Assembly: GCF_004519545.1 (NCBI RefSeq)
Contig: NZ_SDKM01000006.1
Coordinates: 62,001-126,000 of the forward strand
Direction of reading: 5' to 3'
DNA length: 64,000 bases
DNA from: Nocardioides guangzhouensis
Lineage (GTDB): Bacteria > Actinomycetota > Actinomycetes > Propionibacteriales > Nocardioidaceae
Part shown: positions 7,640 to 18,061 of the stretch, one piece after another
Numbering within the stretch: the stretch's first letter is position 1
How the letters are laid out: each line of letters starts with the position of its first letter
Position numbers and translations under genes: made by a program
The notes under the pieces: model-generated
What the model saw: only the letters and a program-made list of their open reading frames with translations
Told to the model about the DNA's origin: nothing
Databases searched by the model: none

Positions 7640-9523
7640 TCAGCCCGCGGCCACCGGCAGGTCGTCGATGAACTGGGTGCGGTAGAGGTCGGCGTAGAGC
7701 CCGCCCTCGGCGAGCAGGCTGGCGTGCGTGCCGCGCTGGACGACCCGGCCCTCGTCGACGACGAGGATCTGGTCGGCCTGGCGGACCGTCGAGAGCCGGT
7801 GGGCGATGACCAGGCTGGTCCGACCCTCCAGCGCCGCGTCGAGCGCCCGCTGGACGGCTGCCTCGGACTCGGAGTCGAGGTGCGCGGTGGCCTCGTCGAG
7901 CACCACCACGGCGGGTGCCTTGAGCAGCAGCCGGGCGATCGCCAGCCGCTGCCGCTCACCGCCCGAGAGGCGGTAGCCGCGGTCGCCGACGACGGTGTCG
8001 AGGCCCTCGGGAAGCGACCGCACCAGCCGGGCGATCTGCGAGGCCTCGAGCGCCTCCCAGATCTGCTCGTCGTCGGCGTCGGGTCGGGCGTAGAGAAGGT
8101 TGGCGCGGATCGTGTCGTGGAACATGTGGGCGTCCTGGGTGACGTAGCCGACCACGTCCTCCAGCGACTCCAGGGTCACGTCGCGGACGTCGTGGTCGCC
8201 GACCAGCACCGCTCCCCCGCCGACGTCGTAGAGCCGCGCGACGAGGTGGGTGATGGTGGTCTTGCCGGCACCCGACGGGCCGACCAGCGCGACCATCTGC
8301 CCGGGCTCGGCCACGAACGAGATGTCGTGCAGCACCTGACCGGTGTCGCGGGTCTCGGTGCGGGCGACCGCCTCGAGCGAGGCGAGCGAGACGTCCTCGG
8401 CCCGCGGGTAGCGGAACGCCACGTGGTCGAACTCGACGCGGGCCGCGGTCGGCGGCAGCGCCACCGCGTCGTCCTTCTCGCGGATCGACGACGGCAGGTC
8501 GAGCACCTCGAAGACGCGCTCGAACGAGACCAGTGCGGTCATCACGTCGATGCGGACGTTGGACAGTCCCTGCAGGGGCCCGAGCAGCCGCAGCAGCAGC
8601 GTGGCCAGGGCGAGCATGGTGCCGACGGTCAGCTGCCCCTGGATCGCGAGGTAGCCACCGATGCCGTAGACCATCGCGGTCGCCAGCGCCGGCACGGTCA
8701 TCATGGTCGAGCCGAAGATGCGGGTGATCAGCGCGATCCGGACACCGAGGTCGCGCACGTGGGCGGCCTTGCCGGCGAACAGTGCGTCCTCCTCGGAGCG
8801 CCGGCCGAAGAGCTTGAGCAGCATCGCGCCGCCGACGTTGAACCGCTCGGTCATCACGTTGCCCATGTCGGCGTTGCCGTCCATCTGCTCGCGGGTCAGG
8901 CCGGCGAGCTTGGCGCTCACCCAGCGCGAGGTCAGGAACAGCACGGGGAACAGCAGCAGGCAGGCCAGCGTCACCTGCCAGCTGAGCGCGATCATCGCGA
9001 TGCCCACGACCAGCACCGAGATGATGTTGGAGACCGTGCTGGACAGGGTGGAGGTGAACGCGCGCTGGGCGCCGATCACGTCGTTGTTGAGGCGCGAGAC
9101 CAGGGCGCCGGTCTGGGTGCGGGTGAAGAACGCCAGTGACTGCCGCTGGACGTGGGCGAACACCTGCGTGCGCAGGTCGTAGATCAGGCCCTCGCCGATG
9201 CGGGAGGAGAGGTAGCCCGCGCCGACCGCCAGCACGGCGCCGAACACGGCCACCAGGGCCATCGCGAGCGCCAGCCAGAGCACGAGGCCGACGTTCTGGT
9301 CGGGGATGCCGACGTCCACGATCCGCTTCACCAGCAGCGGGGTGACGACCACGAGACAGGCGTCGATCACGGTCAGCCCGAGGAAGCCGGTGATCAGTCG
9401 GCGGTGCGGACGGGCGAACGAGAAGACGCGGCGGACGGTGCCGCGGTCGAGCTTGCTCTGGGCGATGCTGCGGTCGGTGCGCATGTGGCGCCAGACCTGC
9501 CCCATGCCGGACATCCCGGACAC
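7640..9523 (-). CDS. ABC exporter, fused permease and ATPase (MsbA/LmrA type)
   Basis: A 627-residue half-transporter: six membrane helices in the first 330 residues (for example LITGFLGLTVIDACLVVVTP and NIISVLVVGIAMIALSW), then an ATPase with Walker A GPSGAGKTT, signature LSGGERQRLAIARLLL, Walker B VVVLDEATAHLD and H-loop IAHRLSTV. Such proteins work as homodimers or heterodimers exporting lipids, drugs or peptides. Start GTG at 9521-9523 has AGGGGG upstream. It is a single gene with its own promoter, which carries a MerR-type operator, so the export function may be stress-induced. Substrate unknown. Confidence 0.92.
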   Translation of the reverse strand: MSGMSGMGQVWRHMRTDRSIAQSKLDRGTVRRVFSFARPHRRLITGFLGLTVIDACLVVVTPLLVKRIVDVGIPDQNVGLVLWLALAMALVAVFGAVLAVGAGYLSSRIGEGLIYDLRTQVFAHVQRQSLAFFTRTQTGALVSRLNNDVIGAQRAFTSTLSSTVSNIISVLVVGIAMIALSWQVTLACLLLFPVLFLTSRWVSAKLAGLTREQMDGNADMGNVMTERFNVGGAMLLKLFGRRSEEDALFAGKAAHVRDLGVRIALITRIFGSTMMTVPALATAMVYGIGGYLAIQGQLTVGTMLALATLLLRLLGPLQGLSNVRIDVMTALVSFERVFEVLDLPSSIREKDDAVALPPTAARVEFDHVAFRYPRAEDVSLASLEAVARTETRDTGQVLHDISFVAEPGQMVALVGPSGAGKTTITHLVARLYDVGGGAVLVGDHDVRDVTLESLEDVVGYVTQDAHMFHDTIRANLLYARPDADDEQIWEALEASQIARLVRSLPEGLDTVVGDRGYRLSGGERQRLAIARLLLKAPAVVVLDEATAHLDSESEAAVQRALDAALEGRTSLVIAHRLSTVRQADQILVVDEGRVVQRGTHASLLAEGGLYADLYRTQFIDDLPVAAG

Positions 9524-9624
9524 GTCACCACCCCCTCTCGTCGGACCTGTGGCGCAACGTCGTCACACCCGTCATTGTTCCGCACGGCACCGACAAGCGG
9601 TCGGCGCCGCCGAGGTGCAGGGAA

Positions 9625-9658
9625 CCATCAGACAACTTCAGGTCGACTTGAAGTCAAT
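9625..9658 (-). promoter_or_regulatory. MerR/SoxR-type promoter for the ABC exporter
   Basis: Read on the minus strand, TTGACT (9652-9657) is followed by a 19-bp spacer and then TCTGAT as a weak -10. A 20-bp near-perfect palindrome, ACTTCAAGTCGACCTGAAGT, lies at 9635-9654, overlapping the end of the -35 and filling the spacer. A long 19-bp spacer holding a palindrome is the signature of promoters activated by MerR-family regulators, and the palindrome resembles SoxR operators. The exporter start is about 110 bp downstream. No merR-type gene is in the window. Confidence 0.55.
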
Positions 9659-9681
9659 GCGGCCGACGCGGACGGGTCGAT

Positions 9682-11280
<1,599 letters not shown>

Positions 11281-11336
11281 GAGGGTGGTTAGTGTACGGC
11301 GCGGAGGTACCGTCACTGGCACCAGGAGGGCCGAGC

Positions 11337-12290
11337 ATGCGCTTCAACCCGAAGGCCCGTCTCGACACCGGCCAGGTCTCCGACACCGGCCGCGGCGGCG
11401 GTGGCCTCGGCGGCGGCGGGATGCGGCTCCCCATCCCCGGTGGCGCGGCCGCCGGCGGCGGGATCGGCGGCATCATCGTGCTGGTCCTCTTCGTGGTGCT
11501 GGTCTCCTGCGTCGGCGGCGGACTGCCCGGCGGCACCTCCGGAAGTGCCAGCGGGCTGGACCCGAGCCAGGTGCAGGACGCGGGCGGCGACACCGGCCGC
11601 TACGACCACTGCAAGACCGGCGAGGACGCCAACAACGACCCGGACTGCGCGCGGGTCGCGGTGGTCAACTCGGTCCAGGACTACTGGTCCGACGCGCTGC
11701 CCGCGATGACCGGGGTCGCGTACCAGGAGGCGGAGACGCACACGTTCACCGAGGCGACCTCCACCGGGTGCGGCCAGGCGTCCTCGCAGGTCGGTCCCTT
11801 CTACTGCCCGCAGGACGACACCGTCTACGAGGACACGGGGTTCTTCGACGAGGTGCTCGAGAAGCAGCTCGGAGGCCCGGACGGCGGCTTCGTCGAGGCC
11901 TACGTGCTCGGCCACGAGTACGGCCACCACATCCAGGACCTCACCGGCACCATGGGCCAGGTCCGCAGCCAGCAGGGCGCGAACAGCGACGCCGTACGCC
12001 TCGAGCTCCAGGCGGACTGCTACGCCGGGATGTGGGCCCGCAACGCGACGGGCACCGAGGACGCCACCGGCCAGGTGCTGATCAGCGAGCTCACCGACGA
12101 GGACATCCGGCTGGCGATCGAGGCCGCCGAGGCGGTCGGCGACGACCGGATCCAGCGCAAGACGTCGGGCCGGGTGAACCCGGAGTCGTGGACGCACGGG
12201 TCGGCCGAGCAGCGCCAGAAGTGGTTCATGATCGGCTACCGCAGCGGCGACTACCGGGCCTGCGACACGTTCTCGGTGACGGTTCTCTAG
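11337..12290 (+). CDS. Neutral zinc metallopeptidase (YpfJ family), membrane-anchored
   Basis: 317 residues. The N-terminus MRFNPKARLDTGQVSDT is followed by a Gly-rich stretch and one membrane helix (GGIIVLVLFVVLVSC, about residues 42-56), leaving a large external domain. The zinc motif HEYGHH is at residues 193-198, with a downstream ELQADCYAGMWA segment whose Glu is the third ligand. This is the DUF/neutral zinc metallopeptidase family; substrates are unknown. The ATG at 11337 is chosen over an upstream ATG because AGGAGGG precedes it. Its TAG stop shares four bases with the stop of the convergent flavoprotein. Confidence 0.92.
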   Translation: MRFNPKARLDTGQVSDTGRGGGGLGGGGMRLPIPGGAAAGGGIGGIIVLVLFVVLVSCVGGGLPGGTSGSASGLDPSQVQDAGGDTGRYDHCKTGEDANNDPDCARVAVVNSVQDYWSDALPAMTGVAYQEAETHTFTEATSTGCGQASSQVGPFYCPQDDTVYEDTGFFDEVLEKQLGGPDGGFVEAYVLGHEYGHHIQDLTGTMGQVRSQQGANSDAVRLELQADCYAGMWARNATGTEDATGQVLISELTDEDIRLAIEAAEAVGDDRIQRKTSGRVNPESWTHGSAEQRQKWFMIGYRSGDYRACDTFSVTVL

Positions 12291-13246
12291 GCATTCACAC
12301 GGTTCGCGTCGTCGAGCGCCTCGGCGATCTCGTCCTCGACGAGGTCCATGTTCACCATCGCGCCCACCTGGGTGCCGTGCGCCGCCGACGCCCCGACCTG
12401 CGCCATCGGCTGCGCGACGTCGCCGGCCGCCCACACGCCGGGCACCGTGGTCTCGCCGCGGACGTCCACGGTGACCTGGCTGCCGAACGGCAGCTCCGCG
12501 ACCTCGACGCCGAGCCGGGCCGCTGCGCCGGCACGGGTGGCCAGCCGGGTCTGCACGGCCAGCGCGTCGACCGGGACCACCTCGCCGGAGGCCAGCACGA
12601 CGCCGGTCAGCCGGTCGTCGCGGACCTCGAGACCGACCACCTCGTCGTCGACCACCCGGATGCCTCGGGCCTCGACCGCGCTCTGCTCCTCCCCGGTCAA
12701 CGGCTGGCCCTGGCGGAACAGCGTGACGTCGTCGCTGAGCTGGCGGAAGAGCTGCGCCTGGTGCGTGGGCATCACCGCGCCCGCCAGCACGCCGATCCGG
12801 CGGTCCCGCACCTCCCAGCCGTGGCAGTACGGGCAGTGCAGCACGTCCGTGCCCCAGCGCTCGGCGAGACCGGGCACGTCGGGCAGCCGGTCGACGACGC
12901 CGCCGGCGAGCACCACCCGGCGGGCGCGCACGGTCGAGCCGTCGTCGAGGGACGCGGTGAACCCGCCCTTCACCCCGTGCAGGTCTGCCACGGCTGCCTC
13001 CCGCAGGCTCCCGCCGTACGACGCGAGGTCGGCGCGCCCTCGCCGCAGCAGCTCCAGCGGTGCGATGCCCTCGTGGCCGAGCAGGTTGTGCACCCCCGCG
13101 GCAGGCGCGTTGCGCGGACGTCCCTCGTCCACGAGGAGCACGCTGCGACGGGAGCGGGCGAGGCAGATGCCGGCGCTGAGGCCGGCGGCGCCGCCGCCCA
13201 TCACGAGGACGTCGACGCGGTCGGGGTTCGGGGTCTCCTGGCTCAT
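12287..13246 (-). CDS. Thioredoxin-reductase-like FAD oxidoreductase with a CPYC active site
   Basis: A 319-residue two-domain flavoprotein with FAD motif MGGGAAGLSAGICLARS near residue 16, a redox disulfide C138-P-Y-C141 within HCPYCHGWEV, and the FAD-ribityl motif VWAAGDVAQ near the end. Classical TrxB has CATC/CAVC; CP(Y/F)CHG(W/F)E marks the dithiol-oxidase-like branch (GliT, HlmI) and its many bacterial relatives. It may oxidise small dithiols or reduce an unknown partner; no thioredoxin gene adjoins it. Divergent from an XRE-cupin regulator across a 66-bp gap with a palindrome, so it is likely controlled by that regulator. Confidence 0.88.
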   Translation of the reverse strand: MSQETPNPDRVDVLVMGGGAAGLSAGICLARSRRSVLLVDEGRPRNAPAAGVHNLLGHEGIAPLELLRRGRADLASYGGSLREAAVADLHGVKGGFTASLDDGSTVRARRVVLAGGVVDRLPDVPGLAERWGTDVLHCPYCHGWEVRDRRIGVLAGAVMPTHQAQLFRQLSDDVTLFRQGQPLTGEEQSAVEARGIRVVDDEVVGLEVRDDRLTGVVLASGEVVPVDALAVQTRLATRAGAAARLGVEVAELPFGSQVTVDVRGETTVPGVWAAGDVAQPMAQVGASAAHGTQVGAMVNMDLVEDEIAEALDDANRVNA

Positions 13247-13276
13247 GTCCCGAGACTGCGGCCCATCTGCCCAAAC

Positions 13277-13306
13277 TGGCAACTTCCTTTGCCGGAATGG
13301 CAAAGT
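13277..13306. promoter_or_regulatory. Operator between the flavoprotein and XRE regulator genes
   Basis: A perfect 7-bp inverted repeat with 5-bp spacing, CTTTGCCGGAATGGCAAAG, covers 13287-13305. A further GGCAA at 13278-13282 forms a second inverted pair with the first TTGCC. On the plus strand TGGCAA (13277-13282), 18 bp, CAAAGT (13301-13306) could be the promoter of the regulator, which would then be leaderless at 13313. This is the only strong dyad in the divergent gap and is the likely autoregulatory site. Confidence 0.6.
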
Positions 13307-13312
13307 GTGTCC

Positions 13313-13891
13313 ATGGACGACCCCGCGCTGACCCAGGTAGGACCCCGCCTCAAGGCGCTGCGCAGCGAGCGCGACCTCACCCTCGCCGACGTCGCGGAGG
13401 CGACCGGCATCTCGGCGAGCACGCTCTCCCGGCTCGAGTCCGGCAGCCGCAAGCCGACCCTGGAGCTGCTGCTCCCCCTCGCCCGGACCTACCAGGTCGC
13501 GCTCGACGACTTCGTCGAGGGCGCCCCGACCGGCGACCCGCGCGTGCACCTCAAGCCGGTCCGGGCCCAGGGGCAGACGATCCTGCCGCTCAGCCGCCGC
13601 GCCGGCGGGCTGCAGGCGTTCAAGCACGTCATCGACGCCGGGCGGCAACGAGAGCCGGACCCGCGGACGCACGAGGGCTACGAGTGGCTCTACGTCCTCG
13701 ACGGCAGGCTGCGCCTGGTGCTCGGCGACCACGACCTGGTGCTCGGGGCCGGAGAGGCCGCCGAGTTCGACACCCGGGTCCCCCACTGGTTCGGCTCGGC
13801 GGACGGCAGGTCGGTGGAGTTCCTCTCCCTCTTCGGCCCCCAGGGCGAGCGCGCCCACCTGCGGGCCGCGCCCAGGCGCCGTACCTCCTGA
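13313..13891 (+). CDS. XRE-family regulator with C-terminal cupin domain
   Basis: 192 residues. The helix-turn-helix covers about residues 9-62 (RLKALRSERDLTLADVAEAT...STLSRLESGSRKPTLELLLPLA). After a linker the C-terminal half is a cupin (HEGYEWLYVLDGRLRLVLG...AAEFDTRVPHWFG) with metal-like His/Glu positions. Such regulators sense a small molecule with the cupin and control an adjacent operon. The start ATG at 13313 follows a weak -10 by six bases and lacks a ribosome site. The best target is the divergent CPYC flavoprotein, with which it shares a palindromic gap. Confidence 0.9.
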   Translation: MDDPALTQVGPRLKALRSERDLTLADVAEATGISASTLSRLESGSRKPTLELLLPLARTYQVALDDFVEGAPTGDPRVHLKPVRAQGQTILPLSRRAGGLQAFKHVIDAGRQREPDPRTHEGYEWLYVLDGRLRLVLGDHDLVLGAGEAAEFDTRVPHWFGSADGRSVEFLSLFGPQGERAHLRAAPRRRTS

Positions 13892-13955
13892 CCGCCGACC
13901 GACCAGGTCTTGCGCCCCGAGCGGCCAGGTCTGGCGGCACCTCACGAGACCGTCG

Positions 13956-14855
13956 CTAGAGCAGGGCCTCGATCTGCGGGAACTGCCGCTGCAGCGAACG
14001 GAGGTACGGCGCGACGCTGGGGTGGCGGAACTTCCCGGCCAGGGCGCCGGGCCCGGCGGCGGCACGGGCCAGCGCCCACTCCGCCCGCGACAGCGCCGTG
14101 TAGACCGCGGTCACGCGGGCCCCGAGCAGGACCTCCTCGACCGTGGCCAGACCGGGGCGCAGGGCGGCGACGTACGCGTCGGCCAGCGGCTCGAACTCCT
14201 CGCGCGCCGACAGCGACCAGTACCCCACGTCGCCGCCGACCGGGCCGGTGCCGAGCTGTGCCCAGTCCAGCGCGATCACCCCGCGCTCGTCGTGCGCGTG
14301 CAGGTTGCCCGGCGTCGGGTCGCCGTGCTGGGTGACCACCGGCAGCTCGTCCAGCAGGTCGAGGTACCTCCCTCGCCGGTTCCAGAGGTGGTCGGCCACG
14401 TCGGCGACGGTGGTCCGGGCGAGGGTCGGCCAGCCGCCCCTGCGCTCCACGAGCCGCAACCGGTCCCGGAGCTGGTCGTGGGCCAGCCACGGCAGGTCGG
14501 GCAGCACGTGCCCGGCGAGCTCCCCGAGGCTGCGGGCGACGAACAACCCGGTCGGCGGCGCCTCCGGCACCTGCGGGAGCCACAACGTGATCCCCTCGTC
14601 GTCCTCCTCGACGCCGAGCGCGGCCGGCGAGCGCAGGCCGGCGGTGTCCTCGACGACGCCGCTCAGCGCCACGTCGGCGGCACGCCGCCAGTAGCCGACG
14701 TGCCGCGGGTTCGAGTAGAGCTCGGCGTCCCCCGGCAGCGGCGCGGCCAGGCGCTTCACCACCCGGTCCCCGGCGAGCCACACCCCGACCGTGGAGCTGC
14801 TGCTCCCCGACCCGAGCGGCTGCCATCCCGGCTCCGGCTGCCACATGGCGGTCAT
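13956..14855 (-). CDS. Aminoglycoside phosphotransferase (APH) family protein
   Basis: A 299-residue kinase-like protein. The catalytic loop is VVTQHGDPTPGNLHAH with the Asp and Asn of the APH Brenner motif, and the metal-binding Asp follows in GVIALDWAQLGTGP. The N-terminal nucleotide region is weaker (GSGSSSSTVGVWL, then VVKRL). The substrate cannot be read from sequence: the family phosphorylates antibiotics, sugars, choline and other alcohols, and many members are uncharacterised. Stands alone, 19 bp upstream of the ABC permease on the same strand. The start may be the first or fourth codon (both ATG). Confidence 0.85.
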   Translation of the reverse strand: MTAMWQPEPGWQPLGSGSSSSTVGVWLAGDRVVKRLAAPLPGDAELYSNPRHVGYWRRAADVALSGVVEDTAGLRSPAALGVEEDDEGITLWLPQVPEAPPTGLFVARSLGELAGHVLPDLPWLAHDQLRDRLRLVERRGGWPTLARTTVADVADHLWNRRGRYLDLLDELPVVTQHGDPTPGNLHAHDERGVIALDWAQLGTGPVGGDVGYWSLSAREEFEPLADAYVAALRPGLATVEEVLLGARVTAVYTALSRAEWALARAAAGPGALAGKFRHPSVAPYLRSLQRQFPQIEALL

Positions 14856-14874
14856 CCTGACAGACCGGGGCTCG

Positions 14875-16446
14875 CTATCCGTGGACGTCGCGACGAGCGA
14901 ACGCGAGCTGGCCGGCCGCGGAGAGCGCGGCCGCGAGCGCCATCAGCACCAGCCATGGGGTCCAGGTGAACGGCTGGGCCGGCACCAGGGCCAGGTGCTC
15001 GAACGGCGAGAGGTCCTGGACACCCTGCGGGATCTGCAGCAGCTCGCCGAACAGCATGATCACGAAGCTGAAGACCAGCGCCAGCCAGGCCAGGCTCGCC
15101 CACCGCGGGGCGACGCCGTACAGCAGCCTCGCCAGCGCGGCCAGCACCAGCACGGGCGCGAGGTAGGCGAGCGTGGCCAGGGCGTAGCGGCCGAACGCCT
15201 CGCCGTCCCCGGTCACCAGCGCGAAGCCGGCGCCGAGGCCGACGCCGCCGCCGAGCACCACCACGACGGTGCCCAGCACGGTCACCGTGACGTGGCCGAG
15301 CAGCCACGCCCGCCGCGACAGCGCCGTCGCGATCAGCGACTCCACGCGCCCGTCGTCCTCCTCGCCGCGGGGTCGCAGCGCCGACGAGATGGCGTAGCCG
15401 GCGGCGATCATCGCGAGCATGAGGACCGCGGTCGCGTAGAACCCCTCGACGATGTCGCCGGACTGGACGAACAGGTCGCGCGAGGCCTGCGAGTCCCCCA
15501 CGATGTCGCCCACGTCGTCACCCATCGCGCCGTACGACAGTCCGCCCAGCAGCAGCCCGATCCCCCACCCGAGGAACGCGCCGCGCTGCAGCCGCCAGGC
15601 CAGGCCGAGGCCGGTGCCGAGCCCGGGCGAGGCCCGGTCGGGTCCCGGGCGTACCGGGACCACCCCGGCGCCGTAGTCACGGCGCAGGAACACGACGTAC
15701 GCCGCGACGACGCCGGCGGCCGTGCCGACGACCAGCAGCAGCGCAGGCCACCAGCGCAGGCCGGAGAACGCGTGCATCGCCTGGTACCACCCCATCGGCG
15801 AGAGCCAGCTCAGCGCTCCGTTGCCGATGTCACCGACGGCCCGCAGCAGGTAGGCGACACCGATCACGGTGCCGGCGATGCCGTACGCCGACCGGGTGCT
15901 GCTGGTGAGCTGGACCGCGAGCAGCGCGGTGCCGCAGAACACCCACCCGGTCAGGGTCAGGCCGACTCCGAGCGCGATCGAGTCGGGCACGTCGAGCGGG
16001 TAGGCGATCAGGCTGAGCGCGACCCCCAGGCCGGCCAGGACGTTGGCGATCATCGCGTGCAGCAGCGCAGCGGTGGTCGTGGCCTGCCGACCGATCGGGG
16101 CGGCCCGGAGCAGCTCGTCGCGGCCGGACTCCTCCTCGCCGCGGGTGTGTCGCCCGATGAGGAACATGCTCATCAACCCGGCCAGGATCGCCCCGAACGC
16201 CGTGGACTGCCAGGTGACCTGGCCGCCGATGGTGTTGAGCGCCCGGGCCGGACCGGCCATCGCGATGAACGCGGCGTTGTTATCCATCGCGGCCGCGGCG
16301 GTGTCGAACTCGGCCTGGCTCGTGTAGAGGCCGCCGACGCTGTAGGCCTGGCTCCAGTAGAGGATCGTGAGGCCGAGGGTCCACCAGAACAGGTGCCACT
16401 TGTCGCGGTACAGGAAGGACCAGAGCAGGATCCGGACGCCGGTCAC
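14875..16446 (-). CDS. ABC-2 type permease, polyketide-antibiotic-exporter family
   Basis: A 523-residue membrane protein with about twelve helices in two halves, the layout of actinobacterial 'exporter of polyketide antibiotics' permeases. It begins at GTG ([20 protein letters not shown]), overlapping the ATPase stop by 4 bp, and each half has a conserved [15 protein letters not shown] segment ([20 protein letters not shown], and [20 protein letters not shown] in the second half). It forms one transporter with the ATPase upstream; no ligand is evident. Regulation is probably by the divergent MarR-type gene. Confidence 0.92.
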   Translation of the reverse strand: MTGVRILLWSFLYRDKWHLFWWTLGLTILYWSQAYSVGGLYTSQAEFDTAAAAMDNNAAFIAMAGPARALNTIGGQVTWQSTAFGAILAGLMSMFLIGRHTRGEEESGRDELLRAAPIGRQATTTAALLHAMIANVLAGLGVALSLIAYPLDVPDSIALGVGLTLTGWVFCGTALLAVQLTSSTRSAYGIAGTVIGVAYLLRAVGDIGNGALSWLSPMGWYQAMHAFSGLRWWPALLLVVGTAAGVVAAYVVFLRRDYGAGVVPVRPGPDRASPGLGTGLGLAWRLQRGAFLGWGIGLLLGGLSYGAMGDDVGDIVGDSQASRDLFVQSGDIVEGFYATAVLMLAMIAAGYAISSALRPRGEEDDGRVESLIATALSRRAWLLGHVTVTVLGTVVVVLGGGVGLGAGFALVTGDGEAFGRYALATLAYLAPVLVLAALARLLYGVAPRWASLAWLALVFSFVIMLFGELLQIPQGVQDLSPFEHLALVPAQPFTWTPWLVLMALAAALSAAGQLAFARRDVHG

Positions 16447-17366
16447 GGCCGCTCGCCGTCCTCGGTCGGCGCTCCGTCCTCCACCTGGTCGCCGTAGTGG
16501 CGCAGGAAGAGCTCCTCGAGCGTGGGCGGCTGGCTGGTCAGCGACCGGACGCCGCCCGCGCGGAGCACGTCGAGCACTCCGTCGATCTGCGGGGTGTCGA
16601 CCTCCAGCGCCACCCGGGTCCCGTCGACCTCGACGTCGTGCACGCCGGGAAGACCCGCGAGCCCGACCGGCGGCCGGGCGAGCTCGGCCTGGATCGACGT
16701 ACGGGTGAGGTGGCGGAGGTCGCCGAGCGTGCCGGACTCGACGCACCTCCCGGCGCGGATGATGCTGACCCGGTCGCAGAGCCGCTCGACCTCGGCGAGG
16801 ATGTGGCTCGAGAGCAGCACCGACCGTCCGCTGTCGCGGAAGTCGTCGACGCACTCCTGGAAGACGCTCTCCATGATCGGGTCGAGGCCGGTGGTCGGCT
16901 CGTCGAGGACCAGCAGCTCGACGTCGGCCGCGAGCGCCGCGACGAGCGCCACCTTCTGGCGGTTGCCCTTGGAGTAGCTGCGGCCCTTCTTGGTCGGGTC
17001 CAGCTCGAACCGCTCGAGCAGGTCGGCGCGCCGCTTCTCGTCGATCCCGCCGCGCAGGCGGCCGAGCAGGTCGATCACCTCACCGCCGGTCAGGTTGGGC
17101 CACAGGTTCACCTCACCGGGCACGTAGGCCAGCCGTCGGTGGAGGCTCGCCGCCTCGTGCCACGGGTCCCCACCCAGGAGGCGCACCGATCCCGAGTCGG
17201 CACGCAGCATCCCGAGGAGCACCCGGATCGTCGTGGACTTGCCTGACCCGTTGGGGCCGAGGAAACCGTGGATCTCCCCGGTCCGGACCGTGAGGTCGAG
17301 GCCGTCGAGCGCCCGCGTCGGGCCGAAGGTCTTCACGAGCTGGTGGATCTCGATGGGGTCGCCCAT
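16443..17366 (-). CDS. ABC transporter ATP-binding protein, partner of the ABC-2 permease
   Basis: 307 residues: Walker [16 protein letters not shown] near residue 37, a degenerate signature [16 protein letters not shown] typical of this exporter subfamily, Walker [14 protein letters not shown] and H-loop [10 protein letters not shown]. The C-terminal extension after residue 220 is the regulatory domain seen in drug-export ATPases. First gene of a two-gene operon with the permease (GTGA overlap) and divergent from the MarR-type regulator, 53 bp away. Confidence 0.95.
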   Translation of the reverse strand: MGDPIEIHQLVKTFGPTRALDGLDLTVRTGEIHGFLGPNGSGKSTTIRVLLGMLRADSGSVRLLGGDPWHEAASLHRRLAYVPGEVNLWPNLTGGEVIDLLGRLRGGIDEKRRADLLERFELDPTKKGRSYSKGNRQKVALVAALAADVELLVLDEPTTGLDPIMESVFQECVDDFRDSGRSVLLSSHILAEVERLCDRVSIIRAGRCVESGTLGDLRHLTRTSIQAELARPPVGLAGLPGVHDVEVDGTRVALEVDTPQIDGVLDVLRAGGVRSLTSQPPTLEELFLRHYGDQVEDGAPTEDGERP

Positions 17367-17372
17367 GGCAGC

Positions 17373-17414
17373 AGCCTACTCACTGTTCATGTATTTCTGA
17401 ATGTTCTAGAATCC
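17373..17414. promoter_or_regulatory. Divergent promoter-operator between ABC genes and the MarR-type regulator
   Basis: On the plus strand TAGAAT (17407-17412) ends seven bases before the regulator's ATG, indicating a leaderless message; TGTTCA (17384-17389) is the matching -35. On the minus strand TTCAGA, 17 bp, TAGGCT would drive the ABC pair. The AT-rich core holds the 8-bp palindrome TTCTAGAA (17404-17411) and a related TTCTGAA nine bases upstream, a direct pair suitable for a winged-helix dimer covering both promoters. The elements are visible; their use is inferred. Confidence 0.55.
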
Positions 17415-17419
17415 GTGAC

Positions 17420-17899
17420 ATGACGCACTCGGTGAACGACCTCCGCTTCGTGGAGCGGATGGGCGGCGCCCTCACCGACGCGGGCCTCCCCCGACTCCCC
17501 TCGCGGGCCTTCGCGGCGCTGCTCTCCGACGAGGACGGCCGGATGACGGCCGCGGAGCTGGCCGCCGCCCTGGAGGTCAGCCCGGCGGGCGTGTCCGGGG
17601 CGGTCAACTACCTCGCCCGGGTCGGCATGCTGCGGCGCGAGCGGCACCGCGGCTCCCGCAGGGACGTGTACGTCGTCGACGACGACGCCTGGCACACCGC
17701 GATGCTGCGCCGGGACCAGCTCTACGCCCCGATGGTGGGCGCGCTCGACGAGGCGATCGCCGACCTCGGTGACGACGACCCGCGCCGGGTCCGCCTGGTG
17801 CTGACCCGCGAGTTCCTGGTGTTCGTCGACGAGGAGCTCGCCGACCTCGCCACCCGCTGGGACGACCGCCGCCGCGCGCTCCTCCGCCGGTCTCGTTGA
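17420..17899 (+). CDS. GbsR/MarR family transcriptional regulator
   Basis: 159 residues with a winged-helix at about 25-90 (LPSRAFAALLSDEDGRMTAAELAAALEVSPAGVSGAV followed by the wing RERHRGSRRDVYVV). The C-terminal helices mediate dimerisation. GbsR/MarR proteins of this kind usually sit beside an ABC-2 exporter, as here, and repress it. The ATG at 17420 lacks a ribosome site but directly follows a good -10. The stop codon (17897-17899) lies within the first unit of the 22-bp repeat array, so the array has invaded the gene's end or supplies its last bases. Confidence 0.9.
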   Translation: MTHSVNDLRFVERMGGALTDAGLPRLPSRAFAALLSDEDGRMTAAELAAALEVSPAGVSGAVNYLARVGMLRRERHRGSRRDVYVVDDDAWHTAMLRRDQLYAPMVGALDEAIADLGDDDPRRVRLVLTREFLVFVDEELADLATRWDDRRRALLRRSR

Positions 17900-18053
17900 G
17901 TCGCGCCTCGCTGACCGTTGAGTCGCGCCTCGCTGACCGTTGAGTCGCGCCTGCCTTGCCCGGGCCGGGAGCGAGGCGCAACTCGAGCCCGAGGAAGACG
18001 CGACTCAACCCTCAGGGAAGCACGATTCAACCCTCAGGGAGGCGCGAGTCGAC
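17895..18053. repeat. 22-bp-period array with two inverted arms
   Basis: Left arm: GTTGAGTCGCGCC begins at 17895, 17917 and 17939, exactly 22 bp apart. Right arm: the complementary nonamer (CGACTCAAC and variants CAACTCGAG, CGATTCAAC, CGAGTCGAC) begins at 17979, 18001, 18023 and 18045, again 22 bp apart. Left and right arms are inverted, so the whole 159 bp can form a long, bulged hairpin. It lies between a plus-strand and a minus-strand gene, both ending here. No promoter or open frame is evident. Confidence 0.85.
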
Positions 18054-18061
18054 GAAGGGGG

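Noticed and set aside
17895..18053. CRISPR-like array (22-bp units)
   Set aside because: Units abut with no spacer, are inverted between arms, and no cas genes are present.
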